Origin: Liquidambar formosana
Taxonomy: Eukaryota > Streptophyta > Magnoliopsida > Saxifragales > Altingiaceae
Assembly (NCBI GenBank): GCA_039720395.1
Contig: CM077833.1
Coordinates: forward strand, 21,277,771 to 21,341,770
Reading direction: 5' to 3'
Length of the DNA: 64,000 nt
Part shown: positions 1 to 11,929 of the stretch, piece by piece
Numbering within the stretch: the stretch's first letter is position 1
Layout of the letters: each line of letters begins with the position of its first letter
The notes under the pieces: generated by a model
What the model was told of the DNA's origin: nothing
The model's input: only the letters and a program-made list of their open reading frames with translations
Database searches by the model: none
Position numbers and translations under genes: made by a program

Positions 1-960
1 CATGCTTAGTGGATGATTTTAGGTCATAATACTATTCTGTCCAGATTTGCATGTTAGTGTTTTTGCATGGTTTTGAGCACTTGTAAGGGTGCAAATAGGT
101 GTGGTATTTGTCCCATGGCAAATAGGGCTGCTTATGTCTGAAATGGCTAAATGCTTGGAGCTAATTGCGCTTAGGTAAGTGGGTGTGAAGGTGCCCCAAT
201 TCACCTTTCTTCTTAACTCATTATCTTCTCCCTATTTAGGGTTAATTTTTAATATGATCCTATGGTTTAATTAAAGGTTTCCTTAACCAACAAAATTCTG
301 GTTTTTATTAAAGTTTCCATTTTGTGGATTTCTTTCCTAAAATCAAACTTTCTATCATATTCAACTCTTTTGATCAAATAAGGAAACCTAGGGTTTTAAC
401 CATAGGTTTGTATTAGGATTTAACCTTAGTTCTAATCGAACTACGTGGACTTTGATCCATGTATTTCGTTGCATGGTACGTAGGCGCTCTTCGTGAGGCT
501 CAAGTCCGTTCTAGGATCCAAGCATCCTAAGTTTATTTATGTTTTCTTTTCTTCTTTTTATTTTCTGTTTTTATTTGCTTATTATGCATGGATGGATGAA
601 TGAAATATATGATATGCATGCAATTCTTGTGATGATATACTTGCTGATTTTTGTATGGAAAGACTTTAATTTAGCCCAAATGAACTGAGAGACCGAAAGG
701 GTGACATGGGTGCCTATAGGCTTTGCCTAAAACCTTCCCATGTCATAACTTAGCCTCCGAATCCCCGATTTCTTTGGTTTTCAAAAGATTGGTTTTTGCC
801 TTTCCTTTTTTATGGAGTCATTCAAATTGTTTTCCTAAAACAAACTATTTTTAGGATTTTCCTTGTTTCCTTTAAAAAATAAGGTGGCGACTCCTTTCCT
901 TTTTCTTTTTCAAACCCACTTTCTTTTCAATCCCTCGTGGGCCCAATTTCCGGGGTTCAC
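1..960 (+). mobile_element. Probable LTR fragment of a Ty3/gypsy element (5' end outside window)
   Basis: No coding frame is seen. The 3' part has the look of a plant Tat/Ogre-type LTR end: an A-rich stretch, GGTGGCGACTCC, a pyrimidine-rich run, then GTGGGCCCAATTTCCGGGG and a terminal TTCACA near 960. No primer-binding site follows, so it is more likely a solo LTR or fragment than a complete element. The left boundary and target duplication lie outside the window. The call rests on resemblance to LTR composition, not on an internal second copy. Confidence 0.4.
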
Positions 961-2780
961 AGTAGGGCCACGCTCAAACACATGAGGAGTGTGCCAATGG
1001 GTCTCATAAGGCAGGTAAAACGTTGGCGGCAATCTAATTGCGCAACGTAATAAGAATAATTAATTACACAAATTAATTAATTTAATTACCACATGTAATT
1101 AATAGATGCACAATTAATCCACGTCGCGTGACTCTCCCCGTGACACAAAAATACTCCCATATGGTCAAATAAAAAAAAAATAAAGCCTCTGGAAATTTTA
1201 ATTTTGCATAAAATAATATTATTTAATTTTTCGATAAAGAAAAATGCTAAAAATATAGTAAAATAAAAAATTCAGAAACTATAGTGGGAGGTGCAGCACA
1301 CCACAGAGTCAAATAAGCCCAAAAAAAAAAATTTCACAATTTTCCAGGAGGCCAAACACACCCTCATGCGCCCCCACGCGCACGAGTGGTGTGGATTTTC
1401 TTGCATTTTTTCAATGTTTTAATTATCAAAAATATTTCTGGTAATTAAAAAATAAAATAAAAATTACCAAAAATTCAGAAATAAAAAATAAAAAATACTG
1501 GAAAAATTTTGGCCCAAACGGACCTCGAGAAGGCCCCTCACGCGCCACACATGCCACCACCCGCGTGTGAGCGCGTGCTGCTACGTCAGCATCCCTTTTT
1601 TTTTTATTTCTTTTTTTTAATTGCAGAACCTTCGTTCATGCGCCGCGCCTGGAGCGTGCAGGCCACGCGCCGGCGAGGAGGCCTCCGATAATGACACCGC
1701 CGGTGCCATCAGACTTGTCTTGGCTTCTGGGTTCTAATTGTGGGGTCTACCCCTCATGGGGACCCACCAATAATGCACACGCGCCATCATTCTCCTCGGG
1801 TGAGAATGGGCATACGAAAATACTGCACTTTATCTTCTTCCTTTGAACCAATTCGAACCAGTTTTGAATGTTCACGGGGGCAACTTCGCGAGCTCATAAC
1901 TTTCACATACGATATCGGATTTACGCAAATTTTATGTCTACGGAAAGTCCTCGCGACGTAGTTTCACAATATACCAATTTCCCTCATTGAAAACAGGTCT
2001 ATGTGCATCAAAAATAAGCCCAAAGTTTCAGGAAAAACACAAATTCCAAAACTAGGGTTTGCGTTTTCTCTCAAAATACACGTCCGTTTCTCACGAAATT
2101 TTGCAGGCATGTTCCTCACACATAGGAGAACATGTTCATATAAAAATTTTGGGTTAAAAACCACTTTTGAAAAACGTTTTTAGACGACCCAAAAATTGTA
2201 TTTTAAAGAGAGAATGCAAACTACCCGATAATAGGGCAAATCAACAACCACAGGCTCAGATAACAATGTAAATATGATATATCTACTGCATATAGCACTC
2301 AATAATGGGTCCAAGGACGTACCTTAAGCGGCAGAGACCCAAGGAACCTTGTTGGTCGTTGTTACGAGCCCCACATAGCCACTGCACGAATGCTTGCTCC
2401 TCCACTGCGAGTCTGACCTCCATGTATGCTCTTCAATGTCATGATAGTCGTAGGGATCGCTACTAGAGTCCTCCCACATAATCCACACTACCAAGTCCAC
2501 TAGGCCAATGGTGATCCTAGAGAGAGAACAATGGAGGCTGCTGTATTTCTGTGTTGTGGTGTTGTCTCAATCACTAAAAGAGACATTTAATATATATGTG
2601 CCTCTATTCCACAGTCCAAACCCTAGCAAGACTTGGTTTCCAAGTACAATTAGGAAACCTCATGAAATAAGGGACTTAACCACTTGGGTCCAGCACCCAT
2701 ACGTGGGCGAACCATGGGTTCGGGTCGCAACCCAATGACCCATAGATTAACAAGTAAGAAAAATTTTATGTGGGGGTGTG
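961..2780. other. Non-coding repeat debris upstream of Element 1
   Basis: No convincing gene. On the minus strand 2780 down to about 2230 reads like an LTR or retroelement leader: it starts close to TATCACACCCCCAC, has a TATA-like run near 2590, and reaches a splice-donor-like CTTAAGGTACGTCC near 2325. It abuts the stump of the Element 1 5' LTR, so it probably replaced the rest of that LTR. Identity is uncertain. The short open frames here have no recognisable domain. Confidence 0.3.
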
Positions 2781-2837
2781 ATAGAATATGCACTCACGTG
2801 GGCATCGTTGACTCTACGTCAATATCCCCTACAAACA
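2779..2837 (+). mobile_element. Element 1, 3' stump of the 5' LTR
   Basis: The last 45-55 bp match the end of the LTR at 33260-33311: GAATA, then CACGYGGGCATCGTTGACT, then CCCCYACAAACA. Upstream of this the two LTRs share nothing, so the 5' LTR is truncated. The sequence right after it (TGGAGACTCTGTTGGGGA, 2841-2858) is a plausible primer-binding site and resembles that of Element 2 (TGGCGACTCCGTTGGGGA). Confidence 0.75.
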
Positions 2838-2840
2838 TTT

Positions 2841-2858
2841 TGGAGACTCTGTTGGGGA
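2841..2858 (+). other. Element 1 primer-binding site (putative)
   Basis: This 18-bp site starts three bases after the 5' LTR end and differs from the Element 2 site at two positions. I cannot name the tRNA with certainty from the sequence alone. Confidence 0.5.
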
Positions 2859-2871
2859 AGCAGTACACATG

Positions 2872-4688
2872 ATGGTGACTACCCGAGGGAGCACGCGGAC
2901 TAAAACCTCAAGGCTCAAGCTACCAACTTAAGAGCAAATAACAATCAGGAAGCATCTAGCTAGTCCAGACATATAGCTCGATCCCGCCAAAGCCGCCAAA
3001 GTCGACGATCTCACCAGTCTCGAGGATCTCAGTATCCTCAATTAGACGACCTCATTAAAATCCTAGCTCCCACCCTCACAGCAATCAATGATACCCAAAA
3101 CCAGATCTTAGAAAAGTTACGTTCTCAAAGAGAAAACCCACCAACAGGCAAACCTCGCCTCGAGGGCGAAAACCCTCCGCATGGGGCCACCCCTAAGGGA
3201 AGACCATCTATGGAAGCGTCGGCCCAAGATGGAGCAGCTCAGAATGGAAGGCAAGTTCCACCTAGACCTACGCCACCAGTACTTGTGCCAACTCAGAAGT
3301 TTGTCACCGTCGAAGAAATAGAGAAAATGATAGCAATGGAGCAAGCTAGACTTGCTTTACCTCCAACACCGGAGCTCGACATGAGGCCCCCATATCCGCT
3401 TGAGTTGGCAAGTGCACCGTACCCCCCAGGGTACACGCCGCCTTTGAAGTTTCCCTTATTTAATGGGATAGATGGAAATGCACGAGAACATGTAGTGCGA
3501 TTTCTTGATGCACTAGGGCCCTATCGGTCTGACAAGAACTTGAGGCTCTGTGAGTTTTCAAAATCACTCACCGTCGATGCTTACTCCTAGTATTCCAATC
3601 TCACTCCAGAATCCATACCAACCTGGGATGCAATGTTCTCTCGCTTTCCACGGCAAGTTCTTTTATGTGGAAGAGCGGCTCACCATCATCACTTTGAGCC
3701 AAGAAAGACAAAAGAAAGACGAGGATCCTGTCGAATTCATCAAAAGATTCAGGAAAAAGGCGATGCGATGCCATGACCCAATCATCGAAGAAAATCTAGT
3801 AAAAGTATGTTTAAATGGTTTGCTGCCATCGTATAGGTTACATCTCGAGAACTCAAACCTCGGGTCATTCTCCCGCCTCTGCGAGGCAACTAAAAATACG
3901 CATCGTAGCAAACAAGAAGAACTCGCTAGAAGTGCTCCCAGGTCAGACTGGAGAAATCCAAAACGAAGCTCAGCACCAACTGCAGCAGCCGCTAAGGCAA
4001 AGCACCCTTGGAAAGATGAGTCCTCTAAAAAAGGAAAGGAGGTTGAGGAACCCCCACCTTTTCCTTGCCCCATAGATGAGGTACTAACAGTGCTCGACGG
4101 ATGGGTTAGAGACCATATTATTCGCCTTCCTCCAATCGCGGTGAGGCCTACTGTTGCTGACAAAGTTCGACCCAACTATTGTGCTTATCACCGGTTCAAC
4201 AAGCACGCTACTGCAGATTGTTGGGCTCTCCATAGATTATTCGACAAAAAGCTTAAAAATGGGGACTTGGAGGTCGCCCCACCTCGAGATATCGATGAAG
4301 ATCCATTTCCTGCACATAGCGGGGCAGGGCAAGCCATGACAGCTGCCTACCTCGACCTCTGCGGCAACGAAGAAGCAAACCAGGGCGAATACAATTCTCT
4401 GGCTGAGAAGCTCCAGGACTACACAAAGTTCAAAACTTTTTATGATCAAATGGGTTTTTCACAACCCTTACATTTTGAGGTGACCAAGGCTATGGTCTAC
4501 CTTGCCCACAAAACGAATGAAGAAGCTTTCTCCGATGAAGGGTCGATCAAATGCTCCATAAATAATCACGATACCACCCTTACTTTCAGTGATGCTGATC
4601 TCGAAACACCATACATAAATCACAATCGACCCTTGTATGTCACGGCATTTATCAATGGGGTCGAGCTGAGGAAGCTTTACTCGACTTA
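2872..4688 (+). pseudogene. Element 1 gag (degraded)
   Basis: Structural capsid/nucleocapsid gene of the older Ty3/gypsy element. An ATG at 2872 opens a frame soon broken by stops. From about 3210 a gag-like protein is readable, including KFPLFNGIDGNAREHV. The frame breaks near 3590 and resumes (from 3550 in another frame) with the retrotransposon gag core around PVEFIKRFRKKAMRCHD. Near 4174-4240 comes the Tat-type variant zinc motif (CAYHRFNKHATADCWALHRL). A further frameshift at about 4665 separates gag from the protease. Multiple stops and shifts make it non-functional. Confidence 0.85.
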
Positions 4689-5250
4689 GGGTCCTCAGTA
4701 AATATCATATCAGCCAACACTTTAGTCTCTGCAAGTATACCCTTGAACAAGGTTACCAGGCAGACCATCGAGATCTCCGGGTTCGCAGCGAAAGAAGAAA
4801 AAACTATGGGGCATGTCACCCTTGATTTAGAAGTCGGCCCCACTAAGTCGGCCACTAGATTCCATGTCATAAAAAGCTCGACTTTGTACCATGTACTGTT
4901 GGGTCGACCTTGGATTCACAAGAGAAACTTGTGTAAAACCGTTGCATGGCCAGCTGGTAAGACCAGCCAATGGGGGGAGAGGAAAGTGCCTTTATCAGTG
5001 CACTTTTTGCACTGATAAAGGTACTTTCCTCTCCCTCCATTGGTTGGTCTTACCAGCTGGCCCATGCAACGGTTTTATACAAGTTTTTTCCTAGATTCAC
5101 AGATGCAAGGCCATCCCGTCTACATTCCATCAGTACTTGAAGCTCATGCTTAAAGGAAAAATGGTGGTTGTACCAGCATCAACGTCGCCCTTCGAAAAGT
5201 ACGAGGCTTACATCACTGAGGCGTCTTTCTTTGATGAGATATCTCTAGAA
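4640..5250 (+). pseudogene. Element 1 aspartic protease region, interrupted by a MITE
   Basis: Retroviral-type aspartic protease. After the frameshift the frame reads LLDLGSSVNIIS, the active-site motif in the DLGSS form, then a flap-like region and the conserved LLGRPWIH near 4895-4920. A 173-bp hairpin element (4921-5093) interrupts the frame exactly here, and homology resumes at about 5100. Inactive because of the insertion and the shift. Confidence 0.8.
4921..5093. mobile_element. Hairpin MITE, hAT-like, in the protease region
   Basis: Almost the whole 173 bp folds back on itself. The left arm has ACTTGTGTAAAACCGTTGC, the right arm the complementary GCAACGGTTTTATACAAGT, and the turn lies near 5006 in GTGCACTTTTTGCACTG. 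It is flanked by GATTCACA at 4913-4920 and 5094-5101, an 8-bp target duplication, which suggests a hAT-type transposase. The right end read inward begins TAGG, as many hAT ends do. No coding capacity. Confidence 0.8.
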
Positions 5251-7095
5251 GGAGAGGCAACCCCTTCCAAGGTCCAGTCCATGCCACTGCCAAAATGGGA
5301 AAATGCTAAAAAAGGGTGTTTTACTCCTGAACCAAAGGATAAAGGCAAGCGACCTCGCTTGAGTCCCTCGCTAGAGAAAGAATCACCAAAAGCCACTAGA
5401 ATTCTCCACCCTAATGGGAAGATCGTGTACCGAGTCAACGGTTTATGACGGTCAACGGGGGTAAACCCTAGGGCGATAGGGTTAAACCCCCACCCAAAAG
5501 AATGTCTAAGTACAACCATCGACCCCCCTGAGATATTGGCCGCACCAGAATGCCTGCAGGATGAGCTCAGACCGCAAGAGGAAGAACTCGAGAAGATCGA
5601 CCTCGCTAATCTAGGCGACCCGCCACGGCCGATCTTCCTCAGCAAGCGACTCCCTTTGGAACAGAAGCAATCCATAATTGCTTTGGTCAAAGATTACGCC
5701 GATGTCTTTGCTTGGAGTTATAAAGAGATGCCTGGTCTCAACCCTAGGGTCACAGTACATCGCCTTAACGCTGCGGTAACCTCGCGACCTGTGAAACAGC
5801 CCGCCAGAGTGTTTCGACCTGAACTTAAACTCTAAATCAAAGCAGAGATAGAAAGGCTTCTTAAGGCTGGCTTTATCAAGCCTATACAGCACCCTGAGTG
5901 GCTTGCCAACATCGTACCAGTCAAAAAGAAGAATGGGCAAATTCGATGCTGTGTCGACTTCAGAGATCTCAACAAAGCTTATCCCAAGGATGAGTTTCCT
6001 CTGCCCAACCTCGACACACTAGTCAACGCGACAGCGGGGCATGAGCTGTTTTCCTTCATGGATGGTTTTAACGGGTATAACTAAATCAAAATGGCTCGTG
6101 AAGATGCCCCAAAGACAGCTTTCCGAACGCCAATGGGCAATTTTTACTATGATGTTATGCCTTTTGGGCTAAAAAATGCCAGGGCAACCTATCAGCGGGC
6201 TATGACTGCCATATTTCATGATATACTCCACAAAACAGTGGAGGACTATGTCGACGACATAGTGGTCAAGTTAAAGGTGCAAGCAAACCATGTTGCCGAT
6301 TTGAAAGCCGTCTTTGAAAGATGTTGCCGTTACAAACTCCGCATGAATCCCCTTAAATGTGCATTTGGGGTCTCTTCAGGAAAATTCCTTGGTTTTCTAG
6401 TGCATCGACATGGTATCGACATAGATCCCTCTAAGGCTCAAGCCATACATGAAATGCCACCTCCCACCTCCCAAAAACAACTCAAAAGTTTTCTTGGCAA
6501 AGTCTCCTACGTAAGACGCTTCATCCCGACTTTGTCAAAAGTAATAAAGCTATTTGGCCTTCTAATGAAAAAGAAGGCACCCTTCAAATGAGAAGAAGAA
6601 CACCAAGTCACCTTCGAGAAGATCAAGGCGGCGCTCACCTCCACCTCTACTATAATCCCGCCTTGACCTGGAGAGCCTCTCAGAATGTACCTCATATCGA
6701 CGAAGAACTCCGTAGGTGCCCTGCTGGCACAAGAAATTGACGGGCAAGAAAAGCCTATCTACTATATAAGTCGAGTCATTCGCGGCACAGAAGCACGATA
6801 TACCCTAGTTGAGAGACATTGTCTGGCTTTGGTCTTCGCTTGTCAGAAGTTCAAACACTATCTCCTAGCTCATGAGTTACACCTCATGACAAAATGTAAT
6901 CCACTTAGGTATCTCCTCACTCGACCTGCTTTGTCAGGAAGGGTAGCTCGATGGCTTCTACTCATGGCAGAATTTGATATTCTTTGCAAAGTACCAATAG
7001 CAATAAAAAATCAAGCACTAGCCGACTTGCTAGCCCACTTCCCCAGTGGCAAGCACGAGCCATTAGCTGAGGATATCCCCGGAAACTTGGTCTAG
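5137..7095 (+). pseudogene. Element 1 reverse transcriptase and RNase H (degraded)
   Basis: Ty3/gypsy RT with connection/RNase H. Recognisable blocks: DVFAWSYKEMPGLNP (about 5700), ANIVPVKKKNGQIRCCVDFRDLNKA (5910-5980), MPFGLKNARATYQ (6160) and the catalytic YVDDIVVK (about 6250). The RNase H-type block follows (6685-7095, YYISRVIRGTEARYTLVE). In-frame stops occur at 5833 (TAA), 6082 (TAA, inside a motif normally GYNQIK), 6589 (TGA) and 7093 (TAG). Several fit C-to-T decay of glutamine codons. Non-functional. Confidence 0.9.
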
Positions 7096-7640
7096 GCAGC
7101 CTGGGCCAATGTAGGGGGAGAATATCATATGAGTTTCAATGGGTTAGTAGCAGGAGGAAAAGGTGGTGTCGGAATTGTTTTCACAACCCCAGATGGGGAC
7201 AGTATCCCAGTCCTACAACTCACCTTCCCTTGCCCCAACAATGAAGCTGAATAAAAGGCGCTCATGAATGGCCTTCTTACTGCCCTTCAGATTAGGGCAA
7301 TTCGCCTTTGTATAAGGAGGGATTCCAACCTTGTGATCAAGCAGACGTTAAGAGAGTTCACCGTAAAGGAAATTGCACTAGCACCATACAGAACCATAGT
7401 ATAGAAGTTGCTAGATAGGTTTGAAATGGTTAGGGCCAAGCACCAACCTTGATCTGGTAATTGACATGCAGATGCCCTTACAACTCTAGCTTCCAAGGTC
7501 ACCATGCATGGGGAGGAACTCGATATCAAGGTCACCAGGCGACCCATACCTTACACTATGCTCGACCTGATTCATGAAGACGAGATGGCCAAAGATTATT
7601 GGAGGAAACCAATAATTGACTAACTGTTTAGTAAACAAGG
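7096..7640 (+). pseudogene. Element 1 second (archaeal-type) RNase H, degraded
   Basis: After the usual RNase H the frame continues with SFNGLVAGGKGGVGIVF, then a block around NNEAE, then RDSNLVIKQ, then HADALTTLAS. This is the layout of the extra RNase H of the Tat lineage. Several stops interrupt it (within NEAE*, at V*KLL and near 7451). Its presence, with the antisense gene downstream, is the main reason to place Element 1 in Tat. Confidence 0.75.
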
Positions 7641-8709
7641 TCGCCTAAATACAATCAAGGGTTTAGAAAAGTATGTGGTCCTTGAAGGCAAACTGTACCA
7701 TAGGAAACCAGATCATGTCCTAGCCCGATGTATCAATGAAGAGGTGGCTCACAAAATTTTAAACACCATGCACTCGCAGTACTGTGGTCAAAATGAAGTT
7801 CCTCTGTATCGACGCATCTAGCGACAAGGGTATTATTGGCCATCCATGTCGCAAGATGCAACTAACGTCCAGAAAGCTTGTCTCAAGTGCCACGAGCTGG
7901 CCGACCCAGCAGAGTGTAACTTTGTAGAGGAAAGGGATTGGCGGCAACCTTACACCGACTTCCTCACGAAAGGCGCCCTACCCCTAAAGAAGAAAAATGC
8001 AATTATCATTCAAAGAAATGCTCCCAGGTATTTTGTCAGGAATGGCGAGTTATTCAGAAAAGGAATTGAGGGTGCACCACTGCGATGTCTCTCCAACCTT
8101 GAAGCATAGAGAGCTTTGGAGGAAGTCCATGGAGGAGCATGTGGAGAACACCAGGGTGGCACTAAGCTGTACCTACAATTGCTCCCCATCGGCTATTACT
8201 GGCCGATCATGGAAACTGATGCAGCACAATATGTCAAGAGATGTCAACTTTGCCAAATGCACGCCAACCGCATTCATGCACCTGCGGTCGAGTTATAAAG
8301 TATTTCGACCCCATGGCCTTTCCACACTTAGGCCATGGATCTCATAGGACCCACATCGTTAGGGAGGAGGGGAAATATATGGATCCTTGCGGCAACAGAA
8401 TGTTACACCAAATGGGTCGAGGTTATATTGCTCAGAAAAGCAACAGGAGAAGCTGTGTCCAATTTCATCAAAGAAAACATCATATATCGATTCAGCATCC
8501 CTAACAGAATCTTGTCTGATAATGGGACCCCTTTTGTAAATCGACATGTCAAGAACCTCCTCGACAGATACCGAGTCACTCATGTGAAGTCGACCTCCTA
8601 CTATCCTAAAGGAAATGGGCAAACAGAGGCAACCAACAAAACCTTCTTAAAAATCCGAAGTAAAATGGTAGATGACTCACCTCGATCATGGTCTGATCAA
8701 CTCCCTATG
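7641..8709 (+). pseudogene. Element 1 integrase, 5' part (degraded)
   Basis: DDE integrase. The zinc-binding domain is visible around 8115-8280 (HGGACGEHQGG ... CQLCQMHANRIHAP). The catalytic core follows from 8335: MDLIGPTS, then SDNGTPFVNRHVKNL near 8518 with the second Asp, then YYPKGNGQTEATNK near 8600 with the Glu. Stops at 8107 and 8296 break the frame. A solo LTR at 8710 interrupts the core, and the rest is at 11460-11929. Confidence 0.85.
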
Positions 8710-10608
8710 TGTCACGACCCAAATTAATTAAGCCATGATCAATAGTAATAAAACAAGGTTTATTTTAATAAATCCTTTGATAAAACGTGGATGACACATG
8801 TCAAAATCTCAACCATTTTGAAAATTTTCTCCTTTTTTTGGACATGACCTATCCATAGATAGGACATACCATCATAAAACCTGTTATAAAAATCCATTCT
8901 ATAAAAATTTTCATGTCATCCATGAGTGTGGTATCATCCAATGCCTCGCATTCCACGTATACAACCATAGAATTAAAATTTACAACTCTGCTTTATTTAC
9001 AATCACATTAACCCAATAGAAAACCCACTTAATTACATATTCCTTCTCATGAAAAATACATTCATAAATAACAAATAAAATTTCCGATGATAGCATCTTC
9101 CGCCTATGCTAGCAAAACCAATCCCTAAATTATCTGAAAAACATTTAAAATAATAGGCATGAGTCCAACGACTTAGTAGATACAATTTAACATAGTAAAC
9201 TAAAGCAATGATATAAATAAAACCAATTATATCATTTAAAACGAAATATACTAACCAGGTATATTACAAACCCAAAATAAGTTATAACCCATAACTTAAA
9301 ATGAATTATGCATAATACCCAATGTATGTGATTCATGTCTAATTTACATTAATTCTATTAATTACCGACCACTCTCACAGGAGTCTTTGCGCGGAAACGG
9401 AAGATTTTAAACCCAACCTCCAAGAGGACAACACAAGGGTTCCTACCTGGAACCGGAAAATAGCCTCTGATTCAAGAACACAAGGGTTCCTACCTGGAAC
9501 CAGAAAGTACCCCAGGACCAAAGGAATGGAAAACACCGCAAAATCCCATTGACTACAAGTAATCCAATTTCAATGACCCCTTTTTATGCAATACTTTTAC
9601 CCAGTATTCATTAAGTCCATTTAATGCATGATTATGCCCAACATGGAATGCGATAAACCATAAAATGATTTTTAGCCAAAATCATCTCCAAAATATGCTA
9701 TATAAGCCATAATCAAATAACATCATAAACAACATAAACTCTCATTATGATTATAGCCTTGAAATCATAATTGAAAAACATCAATTAAACATGGAAATTA
9801 ACTATAAAATCCATACATCTATATTCCACAACATGTATAAAATTACCAAAATTCGTTAGGAACATAATTCCCAAATTAGATTATCAAATACCCATAATCT
9901 CATTCCAAGATTTATTTCATAAATCATTTATATACATATTCTAAGCCCAAGATTACCAATTACTATGATAATATATACCATATTATCATGTCCATAATTT
10001 AAACCTATGTAAATTGCACCTACCTCAACCAAATGCGTAGAAAAATGTAACCTTTGATGTTGTGGGTATGAAATCCAAGCCCTATGATGCAAATGCAAGC
10101 TCCCAATCCAAGCCTTAACTCCCAAATGACTTGGTTGATGAAGATAATGGAGGTCCCAACTCCAAATCGCCACCAAAACTCCCCTATATGCATGAATAAC
10201 CCAAAAATGTAAGAATGAAATGATAAACCCTCAAAAGAATACAAACCCTAACCTTTAAGTGTGAGAAAATACCTCTAAAATGCAAAGGAATTAGTGAGGA
10301 TGAACATCCATGCCAAATCCCATGAAATCCAAGCTCAAATCCACCAAGAGCAAGCTCCAAGACACATGTGTGAGCCCAAACAAGAAACCCTAACTCCAAA
10401 TGCCATGAATGATGGTCTCCCATGCCATCCAAAAGTGAACCCTAGCTAGAAATGGAGAAAGAATACCCAAAAATGCATGAAAACCCATGAAAATAGAGAA
10501 AAAAGCTCTTTCTTTCTCCACCGTACCATCTCTTTCTCTCCCATTCTCTCTCTAGCTCTCCCATACTCTAAAAACCAGATCTGGAGTGTTTGGAACGAGT
10601 TAGATGGG

Positions 10609-10616
10609 TTTATATA
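10609..10616 (-). promoter_or_regulatory. TATA box of the solo LTR
   Basis: TATATAAA on the minus strand. The phased palindromes end 57 bp upstream of it (in the minus direction). Downstream comes a leader rich in GAGAGA, as in many LTR transcripts. Confidence 0.6.
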
Positions 10617-10672
10617 GAAAAGGGAGGCAAAAATGTCATTTTAACCCTTTATGAAATCTGCAGATCGCAACT

Positions 10673-10838
10673 TTCAGATGTCTGAAACTATACTCCAAAA
10701 AACCTCGCTCTCTGGAACTTTCAGACGTCTGAATGTAACTTTCAGACGTCTGAATGTAACTTTTAGACGTCTGAATGTAACTTTCAGACGTCTGAAATGT
10801 CACTTTCAAACGTCTGAAATGTGTTTCAGACGTCTGAA
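10673..10838. repeat. Seven palindromes TTCAGACGTCTGAA, five of them at about 21-bp spacing
   Basis: Copies start at 10673, 10720, 10741, 10762, 10783, 10805 and 10825; from 10720 on the steps are 21, 21, 21, 22 and 20 bp. Each is a 14-bp inverted repeat centred on GACGTC, with single mismatches in the copies at 10673, 10762 and 10805. They lie just upstream of the TATA box of the solo LTR. Confidence 0.9.
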
Positions 10839-11459
10839 ATACACAGTCAGCAGAAAAATTTGCAGTCAGTCAGACTACACCTCATCAGCATAGACATCAG
10901 CCTTATTTCATTAAAAACATTTAAGTAATCTTCTCCATTATTTTATTCTTCATTTTACTTTAAGTTATTTAATGAAAATAAGTAAATAACCCCCCATTTG
11001 AATCCAAATAAAATATCAAAAAATAAAATTCCCAATATATCAAAATCTCATTTTCAAGTTTTAGAACAAAATCCGTCTCCCGACAAATTTTCCTAAAACA
11101 AACCTGCGTGGAACCCAATCTAAACATGCTAATAAAATCCCATAAAATTACCAATGTCTTATAATATTATAAACTCCCATCATCGCCAAAAATTATCCTT
11201 TAAAACAAAGATCTATGAAAATCCACTTTTTCCCAACACTTAGCCAAATTTCAGCAGCTTAAACCCTTAAGTTGCAAATAAGGCTAAACACACCCGAAAG
11301 ATACTCAATGCACCAAAACAAGCATCAAAACACATCCAACATCATAATATCATACACATGCATTACCCATGCATGAAGTCATTCGAAAAATCAAGGGATT
11401 AGCTACGTTAACCATAGATTAAACCCTTAATACCCTATTTAAAAATCACGGGTATTACA

Positions 11460-11929
11460 CTATGGCTCTATGGGCATATAGGACTTCAAAGAAGAAGCCA
11501 CTGGGAATACTCCTTTCGCCCTAGTCTATGGGACTGAAGCTGTCCTTCCTGTGGAAATCGCCATACCCTCAGCTCATATGGCTCTGGACTAGTGAGGTCG
11601 ACCCAGACACGAGGCGAGCTGAGCTTGAGGCATTGGAGGAAAGAAGGGATAAAGCCTTGAAAAAATCTCAAGTCTACCAACAGAGGGTAGCTCAATCCTA
11701 CAACAAGATGGTGCGACCCAGGGTGTTCCAGGAGGGCGACTTAGTTCTGAAGACTAAGGACTTCGTGAGGCGCGGCCTTTCAGCTCTTAACAAGTTTGCT
11801 CCTAAGTGGGAAGGTCCCTATGTCGTAAGGGAAAGCAAGTGAAAGTGGGTACTATCGCATATCGCCAATCGACTCTGACAATTTACTTCACCTATCAACG
11901 CGATGTGGATCAAAGCATACTACCCCTAA
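11460..11929 (+). pseudogene. Element 1 integrase, 3' part
   Basis: Continuation of the integrase after the solo LTR: NTPFALVYGTEAVLPVEI (about 11506-11560), a coiled region around LEERRDKALKKSQVYQQRVA, then FQEGDLVLK and the WEGPYVV block of the C-terminal SH3-like domain. It ends with an IKAYYP-like terminus at about 11929. Frame breaks at 11488-11490 (TAG), near 11590 and near 11840. Confidence 0.85.

Larger units (their letters stand above)
8710..11459 (-). mobile_element. Solo LTR (2750 bp), probably of a chromovirus-type Ty3/gypsy element
   Basis: It begins TGTCACGACCC, ends GGGTATTACA, and is flanked by a perfect 5-bp duplication CTATG (8705-8709 and 11460-11464), so it is one complete insertion. 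It has no coding region and no second LTR. Read on the minus strand it starts TGTAATACCCG, has a TATATAAA box at 10616-10609, and then a pyrimidine/purine-rich leader. This gives a minus orientation. LTRs starting TGTAATACCC are familiar from Tekay/Del chromoviruses; that assignment is from family knowledge. The short frames inside look spurious. Confidence 0.85.

Noticed and set aside
4921..5093. microRNA precursor
   Set aside because: The stem runs to the element ends and is flanked by an 8-bp target duplication, which fits a MITE better.
9928..10432. Minus-strand frames in the solo LTR
   Set aside because: Low-complexity, overlapping, without domain; the LTR is otherwise non-coding.
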